A stretch of DNA of 50,947 nucleotides from Gammaproteobacteria bacterium (lineage in GTDB: Bacteria > Pseudomonadota > Gammaproteobacteria > Chromatiales > Chromatiaceae): assembly GCA_020445335.1 (NCBI GenBank), contig JAGRGU010000069.1:1-50947 (forward strand), given 5' to 3'. Below the pieces are notes generated by a model. The model was not told the DNA's origin. It was given only the letters and a program-made list of their open reading frames with translations, and did no database searches. Position numbers and translations under genes: made by a program. Each line of letters starts with the position of its first letter. The stretch's first letter is position 1. Positions 1 through 10,541 of this stretch are shown one piece after another.

Positions 1-3000
1 TGCGGGGGCGGCGAGATGAGGCCGACGCCGGGCGTCGAGTGCCGCACGCGCGCGATGGTCTCGTCGACCTGGCGGCCCGGGAGCTCACCGCCTTCGCCGT
101 GCTTGGCGCCCTGCGCCATCTTGATCTGAATGTCGTCGGCATTGACAAGATACTCGTTGGTAACGCCAAAACGGCCCGAGGCGACCTGCTTGATCGCCGA
201 TCGCTCCGGGTTACGCGAACCGTCGGCCAGCGGCGTGAAGCGCTCCGGCTCCTCGCCCCCTTCACCGGTATTCGACTTGCCACCCAGCTCGTTCATCGCG
301 ATGGCGAGCGTCGAATGAGCTTCATAGGAGATGCTGCCAAACGACATGGCGCCGGTGGCGAATCGCTTGACGATCTCTTTGGCCGGCTCCACTTCCTCCA
401 GCGGAACGGGCTCGGCGGTCAGATTGAATTTGAACAGTCCGCGGAAAGTTAGCAGTCGCTCGTCCTGTTCGTTGACCGCGCGCGAGAACGCTTCATAGGT
501 CTTGGTATCGTTGGCGCGCGACGCGTGCTGAATCTTGGCGATGGTATCCGGCGTCCAGACGTGATCCTCGCCGCGCAGGCGGTAGGCGTAGTCGCCGCCA
601 ACATCCAGATGGTGCCGGTAGACCGGATTGTTACCGAACGCGTTCTTGTGCCACTCGAGCGCATCGGCCGAGATCTGCTTCAAACCAGCACCCTCGACCG
701 TGGTCGCGGTACCGGTGAAGTACTGCTCGACGAAGGTGCTGGAGAGACCGACCGCATCGAAGATCTGCGCGCCACAGTAAGACTGGAAGGTGGAGATACC
801 CATCTTCGAGAAGACCTTCTTCAACCCTTTGCCGACGGCCTTGATGTAGCGCTTCTGCGCCTCGTCGAAATCCAGATCCTCGGACATGCTCGGTAGCACC
901 GACTGGATGGTGTCGAAGGCGACGTAGGGGTTGATCGCCTCGGCACCGTAACCTGCCAGCGTCGCGAAATGGTGTACTTCGAGCGCGGCGCCGGTCTCAA
1001 CCACCAGACCGGACTCGGTTCGCAGCCCCTTTCTGATCAGGTGGTGGTGCACCGCCGAGGTCGCCAGCAGAGCGGGAATGGCGACGAAATCGGCATCCAC
1101 GTTGCGGTCTGAAAGGATCAGGATGTTGAACCCCTCGCGCACCGCCACCTCCGCGCTCTCACAGAGCTTGTCGAGTGCCGGCTTCATGCCTGCCGAACCC
1201 TTGTCGGCCGCATAGCAGATATCGAGCGTCTTGGTGCGGAAGGCGCCGCTGGTGTTGTCCTCGATGTTGCGGATTCGCTCCAGGTCGGTATTGGTCAACA
1301 CAGGCTGGCTGATACCGAGGCGCATATTGGTTCCGCCGTCGGAGAGGCCCAGCAGATTGGGTCGTGGACCGATCAGCGACACCAGCGACATCACGATCTC
1401 TTCGCGGATCGGATCGATCGGCGGATTGGTAACCTGGGCGAAATTCTGCTTGAAGTAAGTCGACAGATGTTTGGCACGGCGCGACAGCACCGAAGGCGGG
1501 TTGTCCGCGCCCATAGAACCGGTCCCCTCCTGTCCGGCGAGCACCATCGGCGCCAGCAGGAACTTGATGTCTTCCTGGGTATAGCCGAACGCCTGCTGGC
1601 GTAGCCGCAGGGTATCGGGATCCGGCGACATCGAGCCGACCGCTTCCGGTAACGCGGAGAGGTTGATCTGGGTACCATCAAGCCATTCGCGGTAGGGTTT
1701 GGCGGAAGCGAGCTGCTCCTTCAGCTCCGCGTCGTCGATGATGCGCCCCTGCTCCATGTCGATCAGGAACATCTTGCCCGGCTGAAGCCGCCACTTCTTG
1801 ACGATTTTCTCCTCTGGAATGTCCAGCACACCCATTTCGGAAGCCATCACCACCAGCCCGTCGTCGGTGATCAGATAGCGCGCCGGACGCAGGCCGTTGC
1901 GATCCAGGGTCGCCCCGATCTGACGGCCATCGGTGAATGCGACGGCAGCAGGCCCATCCCAGGGTTCCATTAGCGCCGCATGATATTCATAGAAGGCACG
2001 ACGCTTCTCATCCATGTGCGAATTGCCGGACCAGGCCTCCGGAATCAGCATCATCATGGCGTGCGCCATGGAGTAGCCGTTCTGTACCAACAGCTCCAGC
2101 GCATTGTCGAAGCAGGCCGAGTCTGATTGCCCTTCGTAGCTCAGCGGCCAGATCTTGCTGATATCTTCACCGAGAATTTCGGAGGCCATCGAACTTCTGC
2201 GCGCCTGCATCCAGTTCAGATTGCCGCGCAGCGTGTTGATTTCGCCATTATGCGCGATCATGCGGAAAGGATGCGCAAGATCCCAGGTTGGGAAAGTGTT
2301 GGTGGAGAAACGCTGATGCACCAGCGCCATGGCCGAAGCCATGCGCTCGTCCAGCAGATCGGGGTAGTACTCTCCTACCTGGCCGGCCAACAGCATGCCC
2401 TTGTAATTGATGGTACGCGACGAGAGCGAGACACAGTAGAAGAAACTGCTGTCGTACTTGTCGGAATGGAATACGGTCTTCGAAATCTGCTTGCGAATCA
2501 GATAGAGCTTGCGCTCGAACGCATCCTGATCGGCGCAGTTGTCACCGCGGCCGATAAAAAGCTGGCGTATCGCCGGTTCGGTTGGCTTGACACTGGCGCC
2601 AAGCCCCTTGTTCACGACGGGGACGTCACGCCAGCCCAGCACCTGCTGCCCCTCGGATTGGACAAAACTCTCGGCGATGCGCTTGATCTCGCTACGATCC
2701 TTGCGTTCGGGGGGCAAAAAGAACATCCCGACCGCATAACTGCCTGATTCCGGTAGATCAAAATCGACAACCGCACGGAAGAAGGCATCGGGCAACTGCA
2801 GCAGGATACCCGCGCCATCACCCGCTTCGGGATCAGCGCCCACGGCGCCGCGGTGGGTCAATCGATCCAGGATGTTCAAACCCTGCTCGATGATCGCGTG
2901 ACTCTTCCGACCCTTGATATCGGCAACAAATCCAACGCCGCAGGCGTCGTGTTCATTCTGCGGATCGTATAGCCCCTGTCTTGGAGGCAATGCCCTGTGA

Positions 3001-3005
3001 CTCAT
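1..3005 (-). CDS. gltB: Glutamate synthase (NADPH) large subunit, N-terminal two thirds (cut by window edge)
   Basis: The alpha subunit of glutamate synthase makes two glutamates from glutamine and 2-oxoglutarate. About 1001 codons are present and the C-terminal part lies beyond the left edge. The protein starts MSHRALPPRQG and reaches NEHDACGVGF, so Cys22 is the expected N-terminal nucleophile after removal of a 21-residue propeptide. A class II glutaminase domain follows (RFSTNTFPTW, then MIAHNGEINTLRGN), then the central domain and the start of the FMN synthase domain (GAMSFGSIS; KSNTGEGGEEPERF). The last visible residues, STPGVGLISPPP, are in the FMN domain. The 3Fe-4S cysteines would lie outside. 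The ATG has an AGAGG ribosome site. Its position downstream of aroKB-damX matches the Pseudomonas order. Confidence 0.97.
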   Translation of the reverse strand, partial: MSHRALPPRQGLYDPQNEHDACGVGFVADIKGRKSHAIIEQGLNILDRLTHRGAVGADPEAGDGAGILLQLPDAFFRAVVDFDLPESGSYAVGMFFLPPERKDRSEIKRIAESFVQSEGQQVLGWRDVPVVNKGLGASVKPTEPAIRQLFIGRGDNCADQDAFERKLYLIRKQISKTVFHSDKYDSSFFYCVSLSSRTINYKGMLLAGQVGEYYPDLLDERMASAMALVHQRFSTNTFPTWDLAHPFRMIAHNGEINTLRGNLNWMQARRSSMASEILGEDISKIWPLSYEGQSDSACFDNALELLVQNGYSMAHAMMMLIPEAWSGNSHMDEKRRAFYEYHAALMEPWDGPAAVAFTDGRQIGATLDRNGLRPARYLITDDGLVVMASEMGVLDIPEEKIVKKWRLQPGKMFLIDMEQGRIIDDAELKEQLASAKPYREWLDGTQINLSALPEAVGSMSPDPDTLRLRQQAFGYTQEDIKFLLAPMVLAGQEGTGSMGADNPPSVLSRRAKHLSTYFKQNFAQVTNPPIDPIREEIVMSLVSLIGPRPNLLGLSDGGTNMRLGISQPVLTNTDLERIRNIEDNTSGAFRTKTLDICYAADKGSAGMKPALDKLCESAEVAVREGFNILILSDRNVDADFVAIPALLATSAVHHHLIRKGLRTESGLVVETGAALEVHHFATLAGYGAEAINPYVAFDTIQSVLPSMSEDLDFDEAQKRYIKAVGKGLKKVFSKMGISTFQSYCGAQIFDAVGLSSTFVEQYFTGTATTVEGAGLKQISADALEWHKNAFGNNPVYRHHLDVGGDYAYRLRGEDHVWTPDTIAKIQHASRANDTKTYEAFSRAVNEQDERLLTFRGLFKFNLTAEPVPLEEVEPAKEIVKRFATGAMSFGSISYEAHSTLAIAMNELGGKSNTGEGGEEPERFTPLADGSRNPERSAIKQVASGRFGVTNEYLVNADDIQIKMAQGAKHGEGGELPGRQVDETIARVRHSTPGVGLISPPP

Positions 3006-3406
3006 CGCAAACCTCTTTCTCTTCTTGGCCTCAAGGCGGACTCACACTGCAGCGCCCGAAACCGTTGTAATAGCCAGTACTGCGGGACTTTGTTCACGCC
3101 CGCGAAATCGACGCACAGGCTCATTCGAAAGAACCTGTTCGGTCGCAAAGGACCGTGTAGGATACTTTAGAATTCTCGACTGGCCAATAAACTTGGTGAT
3201 TTTCGCCCGGCAGTGATTTGGGATCGATCGTCGCCTGACTCTCGAAAATATCCAAGGGCTTTATTTTAATTCAAACACTATCAATCAGTTATATGTTATG
3301 ACCTGGTGTCGGCCAGTTGCTGGCAGCTTGCCAGCCGTATTTTCCGCAGTGCAACATTCACCACCGAAGAGCGGGCATCGAGATGTGCCGGGATTGATAC
3401 ATTGGG
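3006..3406. other. Intergenic region between damX and gltB
   Basis: A 401-base gap separates the damX stop from the gltB start, both read on the minus strand. Its half near damX (about 3240-3300) is AT-rich and is the likely place for the gltB promoter, but I could not fit a convincing -35/-10 pair. No hairpin with a T-run was seen after damX. The short open frames here have no family resemblance and I do not call them. Confidence 0.5.
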
Positions 3407-5290
3407 CTACTTGATCAGATCGTGCACCGAGCCGAACGATCTTGGCCAGGCCGTGGAACGGTTCACCCCTGCGGGGAGCGACTGGCGCGCCGCATTGGCC
3501 GCGTCGCGGCTCTCAAAACTTCCGTAAAGAACGGGATAGAGCGATTGGCCTTTGCGTTCCATGCGAAAGTAGGCTGCATTCTCCTGCAAACCATGTTTCT
3601 TCAGATAGTTCAGCGCAGCCTCCTCGGTCGACAGCGCCAGTAACTGCAGTGTATAGCGGCTGGCCGGCTGGCGTTTCAGCCACTGTTCTGTGCGCAGGGA
3701 GGGGCGCGCCACAACCGGTGCGGCTTTCGGCTGCTCCGCTCCGCTTGCGATAACGCTCTCCGGCTCAGGTACGGATGCGACGCCGGAAGCACTCTGCAGC
3801 CTGCTACTGCGCTCGACGATCGGCGCAGCCCTGTCCGTCGCTGGCGCTCGAGCCGCGTCGACATCGACCGCTTGTGGCAGTTGTGTTGCGGCGGGTCTAC
3901 TCTCTGGCGCAACCACTCGGGCGACCACCGGGGCCGCGGACGAGTCGGAACCGGATGGTGATTTTGGCACCACCGCCTGGGGCGCCCCTTTTTCGTCAGC
4001 GACCATTTCGGGCGGCACGGGTTTCGACAACGTCTGTTCGATCGGCGGTGCGTGGAACTTCTCGGATTCAGGCTTCTCTGCATCACTCTTCTCGGCCACC
4101 GTACCGGCTTCACCGGACGGATCGGCATCAGGTTTTGGTTCGGGTACGACCAGCGGTAGATTGACTGCAGGTACCGGCCGAACCACCTGTGTAAGCAAAT
4201 TGGCCCCGGCGGATCGCGGTACATTGGCCGCCGTTTCGTTCCGCCCGACGGATTCCATAACCGGCGAATTATCGTCGGCAGGCGCCTCAACCTTCGCCGT
4301 ACCCGTATGCCGCGACTGATTCGGAATGGGAATGGGTATGGGCTCTCCGGGCTGGCGCGGCTGCGCCAACTGTGCGGGTGTATCAGGTCCACCTGCAAAC
4401 AGCGCGTTGATCTCATCCTCATAGATCAGCGTCAGGAGAATCAGGATTGCCAGAACCACACCACCGACAACCGCAGGCACCGAGACATCGGTAAAAAGGT
4501 GCGGCAGTTTCACTCGCTTACTTGGGCGCCCCAGATCGCCGGCAACATGCAGTCCCGCAAGGAGCGTCAACTGCTCCCGAATCGCCACTGGCACTCCGCG
4601 GCTTGTCTCGAAAACCCGCTCCAGCTCGGCGATCCCGAGACTGCTTTTGCCCGGCGCCAGAGCTTTCCAAATGTGCTGCGCCAGCTGTCCGGTCTGCTCG
4701 AAATCCAGTGGCTGTTGCGGCAGTAGCAAACTGTGATTGGTGCCTAGGCGTGCCGCCGCCTCTGTCAGCAGCGCCTCTATTGCGGGTGTCGCAAACAGTG
4801 CCACGGAGAATCTGATACCCGCCTCGGAGGCCTGATTGAACAGCGTCAGCAGATTCACCAGTGTTTCCAGGGAGAGCTGCTCGGCATCATCGACCATCAG
4901 GACAGGCAGAGATCCTGCCTGATTCAGATCCTCGAAACGGCGCAGCAGCTGGTTTGGATTTTCCAGGCGTCGCTGGGGTAGCGAGAAGTGTCCCGACAAC
5001 GCCTTGAACAGCGCCCCGCTCTGCAGCATAGGCGTTGCCGAAAGCTGACAGGCTCGCCAATCGGCTGGAGCGCTCTGCTGCAGCTGCCGGAGCAGCGTAC
5101 TCTTGCCGCTGCCTTCACTTCCGCAGACTACAGGTATGCGATCGCTGTTTGCGAGCAGGTGGGTCAGCAGGTCCAGGCGCTGCTTGAAGGCCGGCAATAT
5201 CAGAGGCGTATCGGCACTGGAACGACCGCTCTGTCTGGCCGAATCCAGTAGATCGAGAAGCTGTTCAGACCTTTGCTCTTCGGTATCCAT
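3407..5290 (-). CDS. damX: DamX-like AAA ATPase with C-terminal SPOR domain
   Basis: Bitopic inner-membrane protein of the DamX type, expected to bind septal denuded peptidoglycan during division. The N-terminal half is an ExeA/AAA-type ATPase with Walker [10 protein letters not shown] at residues 57-65 and Walker B VLMVDDAE at 130-137. One transmembrane helix lies at about 271-290. A long Pro/Ala/Glu-rich periplasmic linker follows, then a SPOR domain at about 544-627 starting [11 protein letters not shown]. The start codon overlaps the end of aroB by 26 bases, so the two genes are translated together. At 627 residues it is longer than E. coli DamX and keeps a full P-loop, as the Pseudomonas-type proteins at this locus do. 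Its role in division is inferred from the family. Confidence 0.88.
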   Translation of the reverse strand: MDTEEQRSEQLLDLLDSARQSGRSSADTPLILPAFKQRLDLLTHLLANSDRIPVVCGSEGSGKSTLLRQLQQSAPADWRACQLSATPMLQSGALFKALSGHFSLPQRRLENPNQLLRRFEDLNQAGSLPVLMVDDAEQLSLETLVNLLTLFNQASEAGIRFSVALFATPAIEALLTEAAARLGTNHSLLLPQQPLDFEQTGQLAQHIWKALAPGKSSLGIAELERVFETSRGVPVAIREQLTLLAGLHVAGDLGRPSKRVKLPHLFTDVSVPAVVGGVVLAILILLTLIYEDEINALFAGGPDTPAQLAQPRQPGEPIPIPIPNQSRHTGTAKVEAPADDNSPVMESVGRNETAANVPRSAGANLLTQVVRPVPAVNLPLVVPEPKPDADPSGEAGTVAEKSDAEKPESEKFHAPPIEQTLSKPVPPEMVADEKGAPQAVVPKSPSGSDSSAAPVVARVVAPESRPAATQLPQAVDVDAARAPATDRAAPIVERSSRLQSASGVASVPEPESVIASGAEQPKAAPVVARPSLRTEQWLKRQPASRYTLQLLALSTEEAALNYLKKHGLQENAAYFRMERKGQSLYPVLYGSFESRDAANAARQSLPAGVNRSTAWPRSFGSVHDLIK

Positions 5291-6353
5291 CCAGCGTGTT
5301 GTTCAATTCCGCCCTGTCGAAATTGTCGGTGACCAGCGCTTCGCCGATTCCCCTGAGAAGCACCAGTCTCAATTTACCATCCATCACCTTCTTATCCACA
5401 CCCATCAGCGCCAGAAACTGCTCCCTGTCCAATTGCGGCGGCGGTTCGGTCGGCAGCCTGGCACGCTGCAAAAGATCCACGATACGCTCGACGACCACCT
5501 GATCGATCCAGCCGAGACGTTGCGAAAGCGCCGCCGCCATGCACATCCCGGTGGCCACCGCCTCTCCATGTAGCCAACAGCCGTAGCCCATGCCGGTCTC
5601 GATCGCATGGCCGAAAGTATGTCCCAGGTTCAGCAACGCCCTTTGGCCGGATTCCCGCTCATCTGCTGCCACTATTACGGCCTTGTCGCGACACGAACGC
5701 TCTATCGCATAAGCCAACGCCTGATGGTCCCCTTGCACCAGTGCGTCGATGTTGGCATCGAGCCAATCAAAAAAACCCGCATCATTGATCAAACCGTACT
5801 TGATCACCTCCGCAATTCCAGCGGAAAGCTGGCGAGCGTCGAGCGTCGCGAGGGTTGCGATATCGATCACCACACAGCGGGGTTGATAAAAGGCGCCAAT
5901 CATATTCTTTCCCAGCGCGTGGTTGACGCCTGTCTTGCCTCCCACCGAGGAGTCCACCTGCGACAGCAGCGTCGTCGGCATCTGGATGAACGGCACCCCG
6001 CGCTGGTAACAGGCTGCGGCGAACCCTGCCATATCCCCAACCACTCCACCGCCAAGCGCCAGAATTGTGCACTGGCGGTTGAACCTGAGTTTCAGCAGAC
6101 GATCGAAGATCTGATTGAGGATCTCCAGCGTTTTGAACTGTTCGCCATCAGGCAGAATGACACTACCGACATCGAACCCATCCAGAGCGTCGGTAATCGC
6201 CTGCAGATAGAGCGGTGCCACCGTCTCATTGGAGACAATCAGAACCTGTCGGGAGTCGATATGCCGCCGGTATATCTCACCCTGCTGCAGCAGTCCGGCC
6301 CCAATATAGATCGGATAAGATCGGTCACCAAGGGATACTTCGAGCGTTTTCAT
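5265..6353 (-). CDS. aroB: 3-dehydroquinate synthase
   Basis: Second step of the shikimate pathway: DAHP is turned into 3-dehydroquinate using NAD and a divalent metal. The NAD-binding GGGVVGD sits at residues 101-107 and the [13 protein letters not shown] motif starts at 132. The metal ligands are visible as the Glu in [10 protein letters not shown], the His in [11 protein letters not shown] and the His in WLHGEAVA. I chose the ATG at 6353 ([10 protein letters not shown], 362 residues, usual length). An in-frame GTG at 6380 and an ATG at 6365 lie upstream, and no start has a strong ribosome site. The gene lies between aroK and damX in the same operon. Confidence 0.96.
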   Translation of the reverse strand: MKTLEVSLGDRSYPIYIGAGLLQQGEIYRRHIDSRQVLIVSNETVAPLYLQAITDALDGFDVGSVILPDGEQFKTLEILNQIFDRLLKLRFNRQCTILALGGGVVGDMAGFAAACYQRGVPFIQMPTTLLSQVDSSVGGKTGVNHALGKNMIGAFYQPRCVVIDIATLATLDARQLSAGIAEVIKYGLINDAGFFDWLDANIDALVQGDHQALAYAIERSCRDKAVIVAADERESGQRALLNLGHTFGHAIETGMGYGCWLHGEAVATGMCMAAALSQRLGWIDQVVVERIVDLLQRARLPTEPPPQLDREQFLALMGVDKKVMDGKLRLVLLRGIGEALVTDNFDRAELNNTLDGYRRAKV

Positions 6354-6533
6354 TTCATCGAGCATAGAGAGTGACACCACAAGCCCAGCGGTTCAGCAAC
6401 GTATCGATTCCAAACTTCCGTCGGTGCAGGCAGATGCGGAACGCCAAACGACCGGCGACCCGCTCCTGTCGACACTCCGTCGACCGCCACCGCCTTCTGT
6501 TTTGGCACTCATATTCTTTATTTCGTAGATGAC

Positions 6534-7052
6534 TCAGTCTTCATCCAACCTGCGAATGATCTCTTTGGCCACTGCCTGCGCACTGCGATTTTCGGTGGAT
6601 ACCACGATGTCGGCGATACTGCGGTAGAGGGGATCGCGCTCTTCCATCAGGGATTCCAGCTTGGCCAGAGGGTCTTCGGTCTGTAGCAACGGGCGGTTCT
6701 TGTCGCGCATGGTCCTTTCATACTGCTGCTTCGGGCTGCAGCTGAGGTAGACCACGACACCCCGACTGGAGAGGTTGCGTCGGTTGTCGGGATCCAGCAC
6801 CACACCACCCCCTGTCGCCAGCACCTGACCCTCCTCCGCGGTCAAGTCTTCGATCGCGACGCGTTCCCGTTTGCGGAAACCCTCTTCACCCTCAAAGTCG
6901 AATATGGTCGGGATATCGACACCGGTTCGCTGCTGAATCTCGCGATCGCTGTCGTTGAACTCCAGTCTAAGCAATGACGCGACCTGCCGGCCGATCGTGC
7001 TCTTACCCGCACCCATCGGGCCGATCAAAAAGATGTTTCTTACCAATCCCAT
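6534..7052 (-). CDS. aroK: Shikimate kinase
   Basis: Cytoplasmic kinase that makes shikimate 3-phosphate with ATP. It is 172 residues long, typical of AroK. The P-loop GPMGAGKS is at residues 11-18. The shikimate-binding NDSDREI is at 33-39 and includes Asp34 and Asp36. GGGVV follows in the middle, and the lid region has the arginine-rich [11 protein letters not shown]. It is first of the aro pair and lies 157 bases after pilQ, with a structured spacer between. About 180 bases separate it from the chosen aroB start, so aroB may have its own promoter, though none was obvious. Confidence 0.96.
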   Translation of the reverse strand: MGLVRNIFLIGPMGAGKSTIGRQVASLLRLEFNDSDREIQQRTGVDIPTIFDFEGEEGFRKRERVAIEDLTAEEGQVLATGGGVVLDPDNRRNLSSRGVVVYLSCSPKQQYERTMRDKNRPLLQTEDPLAKLESLMEERDPLYRSIADIVVSTENRSAQAVAKEIIRRLDED

Positions 7053-7113
7053 AGAGTCTTCTGGTCAATACTGCAAATAAAGCATTTTTGGTTGAAACCG
7101 AAGGCGAGGTCAA

Positions 7114-7161
7114 GCCAGAAGCAAGAAAAGGGAACTGCGCTATGCAGCCCCCCTTTCTGGC
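7114..7161 (-). terminator. Nested hairpin between pilQ and aroK, possible leaky terminator
   Basis: Read on the minus strand, an AAGGG-type arm and CTGC pair with GCAG and CCCTTT around an ATAGC loop. The sequence then runs TTTTCTTGCTT, a weak U-rich tract. Outer arms GCCAG (7114-7118) and CTGGC (7157-7161) can pair as an alternative. It may end part of the pil transcript before aroKB. Confidence 0.4.
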
Positions 7162-7209
7162 GCCCGCGTTACGCAGAAGCTGAACGCGATTTCCGGCGCA
7201 ACTGTACTA

Positions 7210-9408
7210 TTACTGAACGGCTAGGCTCTCTTTCAGAATCTTAGGCGTTACGAAAATCAGCAACTCCGTGTTGTTGTCGAGTTGCGCCTTCGAGCGAAAA
7301 AAGAAACCGACAAAGGGCACGTCTCCAAAGAACGGAACCTTCTCCATGGTATCCGTCCGCGTCCTTTCGAAGACCCCGCCAAGTACCACCGTCTCTCCAT
7401 TGTCGACCAGCACCGTCGTCTCGATCGAGCGTGTATCGATGCCAACGGTTCCATCGGCGCCCCGCACCGAGGTGCTCGGATTATCCTTGGAGATACTCAG
7501 GTCCATGATGACACGGTCGTCAGGGGTAATTTTCGGTGTTACCTCCAGTTTGAGCACTGCATCCTTGAACTCGACTGAGGTACCGTTGTCGCTTACGGTC
7601 GAGTAGGGAATCTGCGTACCCTGCTTGATGATCGCCTTTTCGTTATCCGACGTGATCACCCGGGGACTGGAGACGATCTCGCCCCGTCCTTCCTCCTGCA
7701 TCGCCGACAGCTCCAGCTGCAGCAGGTAGGATCCCACCTTGCCGATCAGCAGGTTGACCGCGCTGGTTGCACCCGCCGCCGGCAGATTGACCAGCAACTG
7801 CTCACCCTGCCCGCCGGCACCGGTCTCGATACCGGCACCAACACCCATGAAAGTCCCGGTATCCAGCGCTTCGGTACCATCGATATGCCCCGGCTGGCCA
7901 CCGGCAATTAGCAGTTCGTTGCCGTTGTAGCTGTTCGAGCGGTTGAAGCCGAGCCTGACGCCAACCTCTTTGGCGAAATTATTATCCGCGATCACCACCC
8001 GAGAATCTATCATCACCTGCCTGACCGGGATATCGAGCTTGTCGACCAGTCTGCGAATCGATTCCAACTTGGCTGCGGTATCCTTGACCAGCAGCGTATT
8101 GGTGCGGGAGTCGACGGTAACGCTGCCGCGCTCCGGTGTAAGCAGTTCGTTATCTTTCTCTTTCAGCAGTTTTCGGATCTCTCGAGCCTGCGCGTAGTTG
8201 AGCTGAATATACTCGAACTGCAGCGGCGCAAGCGACTCAACCTGTTTCTGTGACTCCAGCTCCAGGGTTTCGCGAGCGGTGATCTCCGCTGTAGGCGCCA
8301 CCATGATGACGTTGCCGTTTTTGCGCATCGAGAGCCCGCGCGCCTTGAGAATGATATCGAGTGCCTGGTCCCAGGGTACATTCTGCAGGCGCAGTGTGAT
8401 GCGGCCACGGACGGTGTCGCTGGTTACAAGATTGAGGCCGGTAAAATCGGCCAGCAACTGCAACACCGCACGTACTTCGATGTCCTGGAAATTCAGCGAT
8501 AGTCTTTCGCCGGTAAAGACGTCACGCTTGCGCTCGATCTCCTCTTTCTCCTGTTTCGTCAAAGGCCGAAACTCGATCGTCAGCAGACCGTCCGCCTGAA
8601 AGGCGAGGTGATCGTATTCTCCACTGGTGGATATAGCGACACGGACATTCTTGCCCTTGCTGGCGACTTCTACCAACTTGACGGGTGTCGCGAAATCGCT
8701 GACGTCATACTTGCGGGCATACTGGTCGGGTAGAGCCGTGTTCATGATGTCCAACAGAATCTGCCTGCCCTGCTGGCGCATATCGACAATTGCGGAAGGA
8801 TCGCTGAGTTGCAGAATTACACGTCCTTCCCCGGCGTCTCCGCGGCGAAAATCGACCCCCTCGATGGCGCTTCCGGCGATCTGGGGACGGGCCTCTGGCT
8901 TCTGCGATATGCTAGTTGGCTGCGCTTTCGCGACCGGCTCGCTCTTGCGCGCGCTGGTACCGGTTCCCGCGATAGTCAGGATAACTTTGTTACCTTCGAC
9001 TTTGAGCTGGTTTCCGATCTGTTTGACCAGGTTGACTACAACACGCGTCCTTCCGCCGGCCTCTATCGCCGTGATGCTACGCGCCATGCCGACCCCGATG
9101 CTTTCAGTCTTACGCACCAAGCCGCTGCTCATGTCGTAGAAATCGAGCGCAATACGCGCCGGGTTGTCGGTGGTAAATATGCGTGGCCGTTGCGCGATTG
9201 CGTTATCGGCCTCGAGTGTAATCTGGACGCTGTTACCCGGCAGGGCAGCGTACTCGATTTTACGCAATACGTTTGTTGCCGCCAGAGTCGGTGCCAACCA
9301 GGCAAGCAGACAGCAGAAGAGCAGAAACATTACCAAACGATGTTGAAAGCCGCCCCGCATGCCCGTTCCACCAAGCCCGGTCTTGTTAGGCATATCCATC
9401 ATATCCAC
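7210..9408 (-). CDS. pilQ: Type IV pilus secretin PilQ
   Basis: Outer-membrane ring through which the type IV pilus leaves the cell. The 732 residues hold, in order, a signal/anchor region (LVMFLLFCCLLAWLAPTLAA), an AMIN domain from about 45, a second AMIN-like domain from about 180, a secretin N domain starting LSLNFQDIEVRAVLQLL, an N0/N1 segment with SVTVDSRTNTLLV, and the C-terminal secretin barrel ending in VPFFGDVPFVGFFF. AMIN domains bind peptidoglycan. The start is uncertain: GTG at 9408 has AGGA upstream, and ATG at 9402 has AGGGG at good spacing. It is the last gene of pilMNOPQ. Confidence 0.97.
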   Translation of the reverse strand: MDMMDMPNKTGLGGTGMRGGFQHRLVMFLLFCCLLAWLAPTLAATNVLRKIEYAALPGNSVQITLEADNAIAQRPRIFTTDNPARIALDFYDMSSGLVRKTESIGVGMARSITAIEAGGRTRVVVNLVKQIGNQLKVEGNKVILTIAGTGTSARKSEPVAKAQPTSISQKPEARPQIAGSAIEGVDFRRGDAGEGRVILQLSDPSAIVDMRQQGRQILLDIMNTALPDQYARKYDVSDFATPVKLVEVASKGKNVRVAISTSGEYDHLAFQADGLLTIEFRPLTKQEKEEIERKRDVFTGERLSLNFQDIEVRAVLQLLADFTGLNLVTSDTVRGRITLRLQNVPWDQALDIILKARGLSMRKNGNVIMVAPTAEITARETLELESQKQVESLAPLQFEYIQLNYAQAREIRKLLKEKDNELLTPERGSVTVDSRTNTLLVKDTAAKLESIRRLVDKLDIPVRQVMIDSRVVIADNNFAKEVGVRLGFNRSNSYNGNELLIAGGQPGHIDGTEALDTGTFMGVGAGIETGAGGQGEQLLVNLPAAGATSAVNLLIGKVGSYLLQLELSAMQEEGRGEIVSSPRVITSDNEKAIIKQGTQIPYSTVSDNGTSVEFKDAVLKLEVTPKITPDDRVIMDLSISKDNPSTSVRGADGTVGIDTRSIETTVLVDNGETVVLGGVFERTRTDTMEKVPFFGDVPFVGFFFRSKAQLDNNTELLIFVTPKILKESLAVQ

Positions 9409-9418
9409 ACCCCTGATC

Positions 9419-9955
9419 CTATTCTTTCAACGCCAGAGAGGCTTGCCGCTCACGATAGCCGCCCTGCCCATTCGGTATAATTTCGGTTAATTCGATATCG
9501 TTTTCGTCAATTCTGGTAATCTGTCCATGGTTACGGCCCATGTAGTTACCCGCCTTGACGCGATAAATTGTCTTGTCCTTGGTTCTCACCAGTGCCCAGA
9601 TAGTGTCGTCCTTTCTAAGCGTCCCCACCATGCGCAACGCATCAAGCGAGAAACCTTCAAGTTCCTCTTTGCGGCGATTGGGATCCGGTGCCAGACCGTT
9701 GACATCGGCCTGAGCTTCTTCCGGACTCTCCTGATCAGTAGGCTCGAACGGATTGCGCCGGTTGTCAGCTTTGTAGGCGAAAGTTTCGATCTGCTGAATC
9801 TCGGGCAGAGGTTCGATCTCACCTTGTTTACGCGCCTTGACTTCTTTTATATAGCTCTGCAGATCACTCATATCCTGGTTGATACAGCCGGTCAGCACCA
9901 GTACAAGCAGCCCGCTGAGAGGCAAGCGCAGGAACATCGCTGACTTCGCCCTCAT
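9419..9955 (-). CDS. pilP: Type IV pilus lipoprotein PilP
   Basis: Inner-membrane lipoprotein that links the PilMNO platform to the PilQ secretin. The N-terminus is a lipoprotein signal with lipobox LTGC at about residues 21-24. A disordered stretch follows with EPLPEIQQIETFAY and the conserved RRNPFEP segment. The small beta domain contains MVGTLRKDDTIWALV and VKAGNYMGRNHGQI. Its length, 178 residues, is normal. The ATG overlaps the pilO stop in an ATGA junction, so the genes are translationally coupled. pilQ starts 10 bases after its stop. Confidence 0.96.
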   Translation of the reverse strand: MRAKSAMFLRLPLSGLLVLVLTGCINQDMSDLQSYIKEVKARKQGEIEPLPEIQQIETFAYKADNRRNPFEPTDQESPEEAQADVNGLAPDPNRRKEELEGFSLDALRMVGTLRKDDTIWALVRTKDKTIYRVKAGNYMGRNHGQITRIDENDIELTEIIPNGQGGYRERQASLALKE

Positions 9956-10539
9956 TTGCCACTCTCCTCATCGAGGTAGCGGTAGGTCTTGGCAACCGCC
10001 TCCATCTCAAGCCTTCCCTTACCCTTAGACTCGATCGAAATATCGTGAATCGTGACAATACGCGGCAGGGTCGCCAGCCCGCTGATAAAGTTGCCGAATT
10101 GGTGATAGTCACCCTTCACCTTGATCTTGATCGGCAACTCGGCATAAAAATCCTTCCGATTTTCGCCCAGCGGATCGAACAGTTCAAATTCAAGTCCGGA
10201 TGCCAGACCGGTTTGCGAGACATCCACCAGCAGTTCGGCCACCTCTGTCTTGTCGGGTAACTGACGCAGCATGGCGCCAAACGACTGCTTCATCTCTTCG
10301 AGCTGGCGCTCGTAAAGCTCAAGATTGACCGCTTTTGCCTGTTTTTTCTCAAATTTCGTTCGCAGATCCCGCTCTTGGCTTTCAACTTTTTTCAGTTGCA
10401 CGATCTGATCTTCGGTATCGAAATAGTACCATCCCGCACCCAGCCCAGCGCAGAGAATCAAAATCAACAGCGCCTTGATGGGGCCGGGCCAGTCGCCGAT
10501 ATTACTCAGGTCAAGATCGTTGAGTTCTTGAAAATTCAC
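9952..10539 (-). CDS. pilO: Type IV pilus inner membrane platform protein PilO
   Basis: Component of the PilMNOP alignment complex; it forms heterodimers with PilN through periplasmic coiled coil and ferredoxin-like domains. The 195 residues have a cytoplasmic start (MNFQELNDLDLSNIGDWP, typical of PilO), one transmembrane helix at about 23-43, a coiled-coil segment (residues about 55-90) and a C-terminal ferredoxin-like fold with YHQFGNFISGLATLPRIV. It lies two bases after pilN and overlaps pilP by four bases. Confidence 0.96.
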   Translation of the reverse strand: MNFQELNDLDLSNIGDWPGPIKALLILILCAGLGAGWYYFDTEDQIVQLKKVESQERDLRTKFEKKQAKAVNLELYERQLEEMKQSFGAMLRQLPDKTEVAELLVDVSQTGLASGLEFELFDPLGENRKDFYAELPIKIKVKGDYHQFGNFISGLATLPRIVTIHDISIESKGKGRLEMEAVAKTYRYLDEESGK

Positions 10540-10541
10540 CG

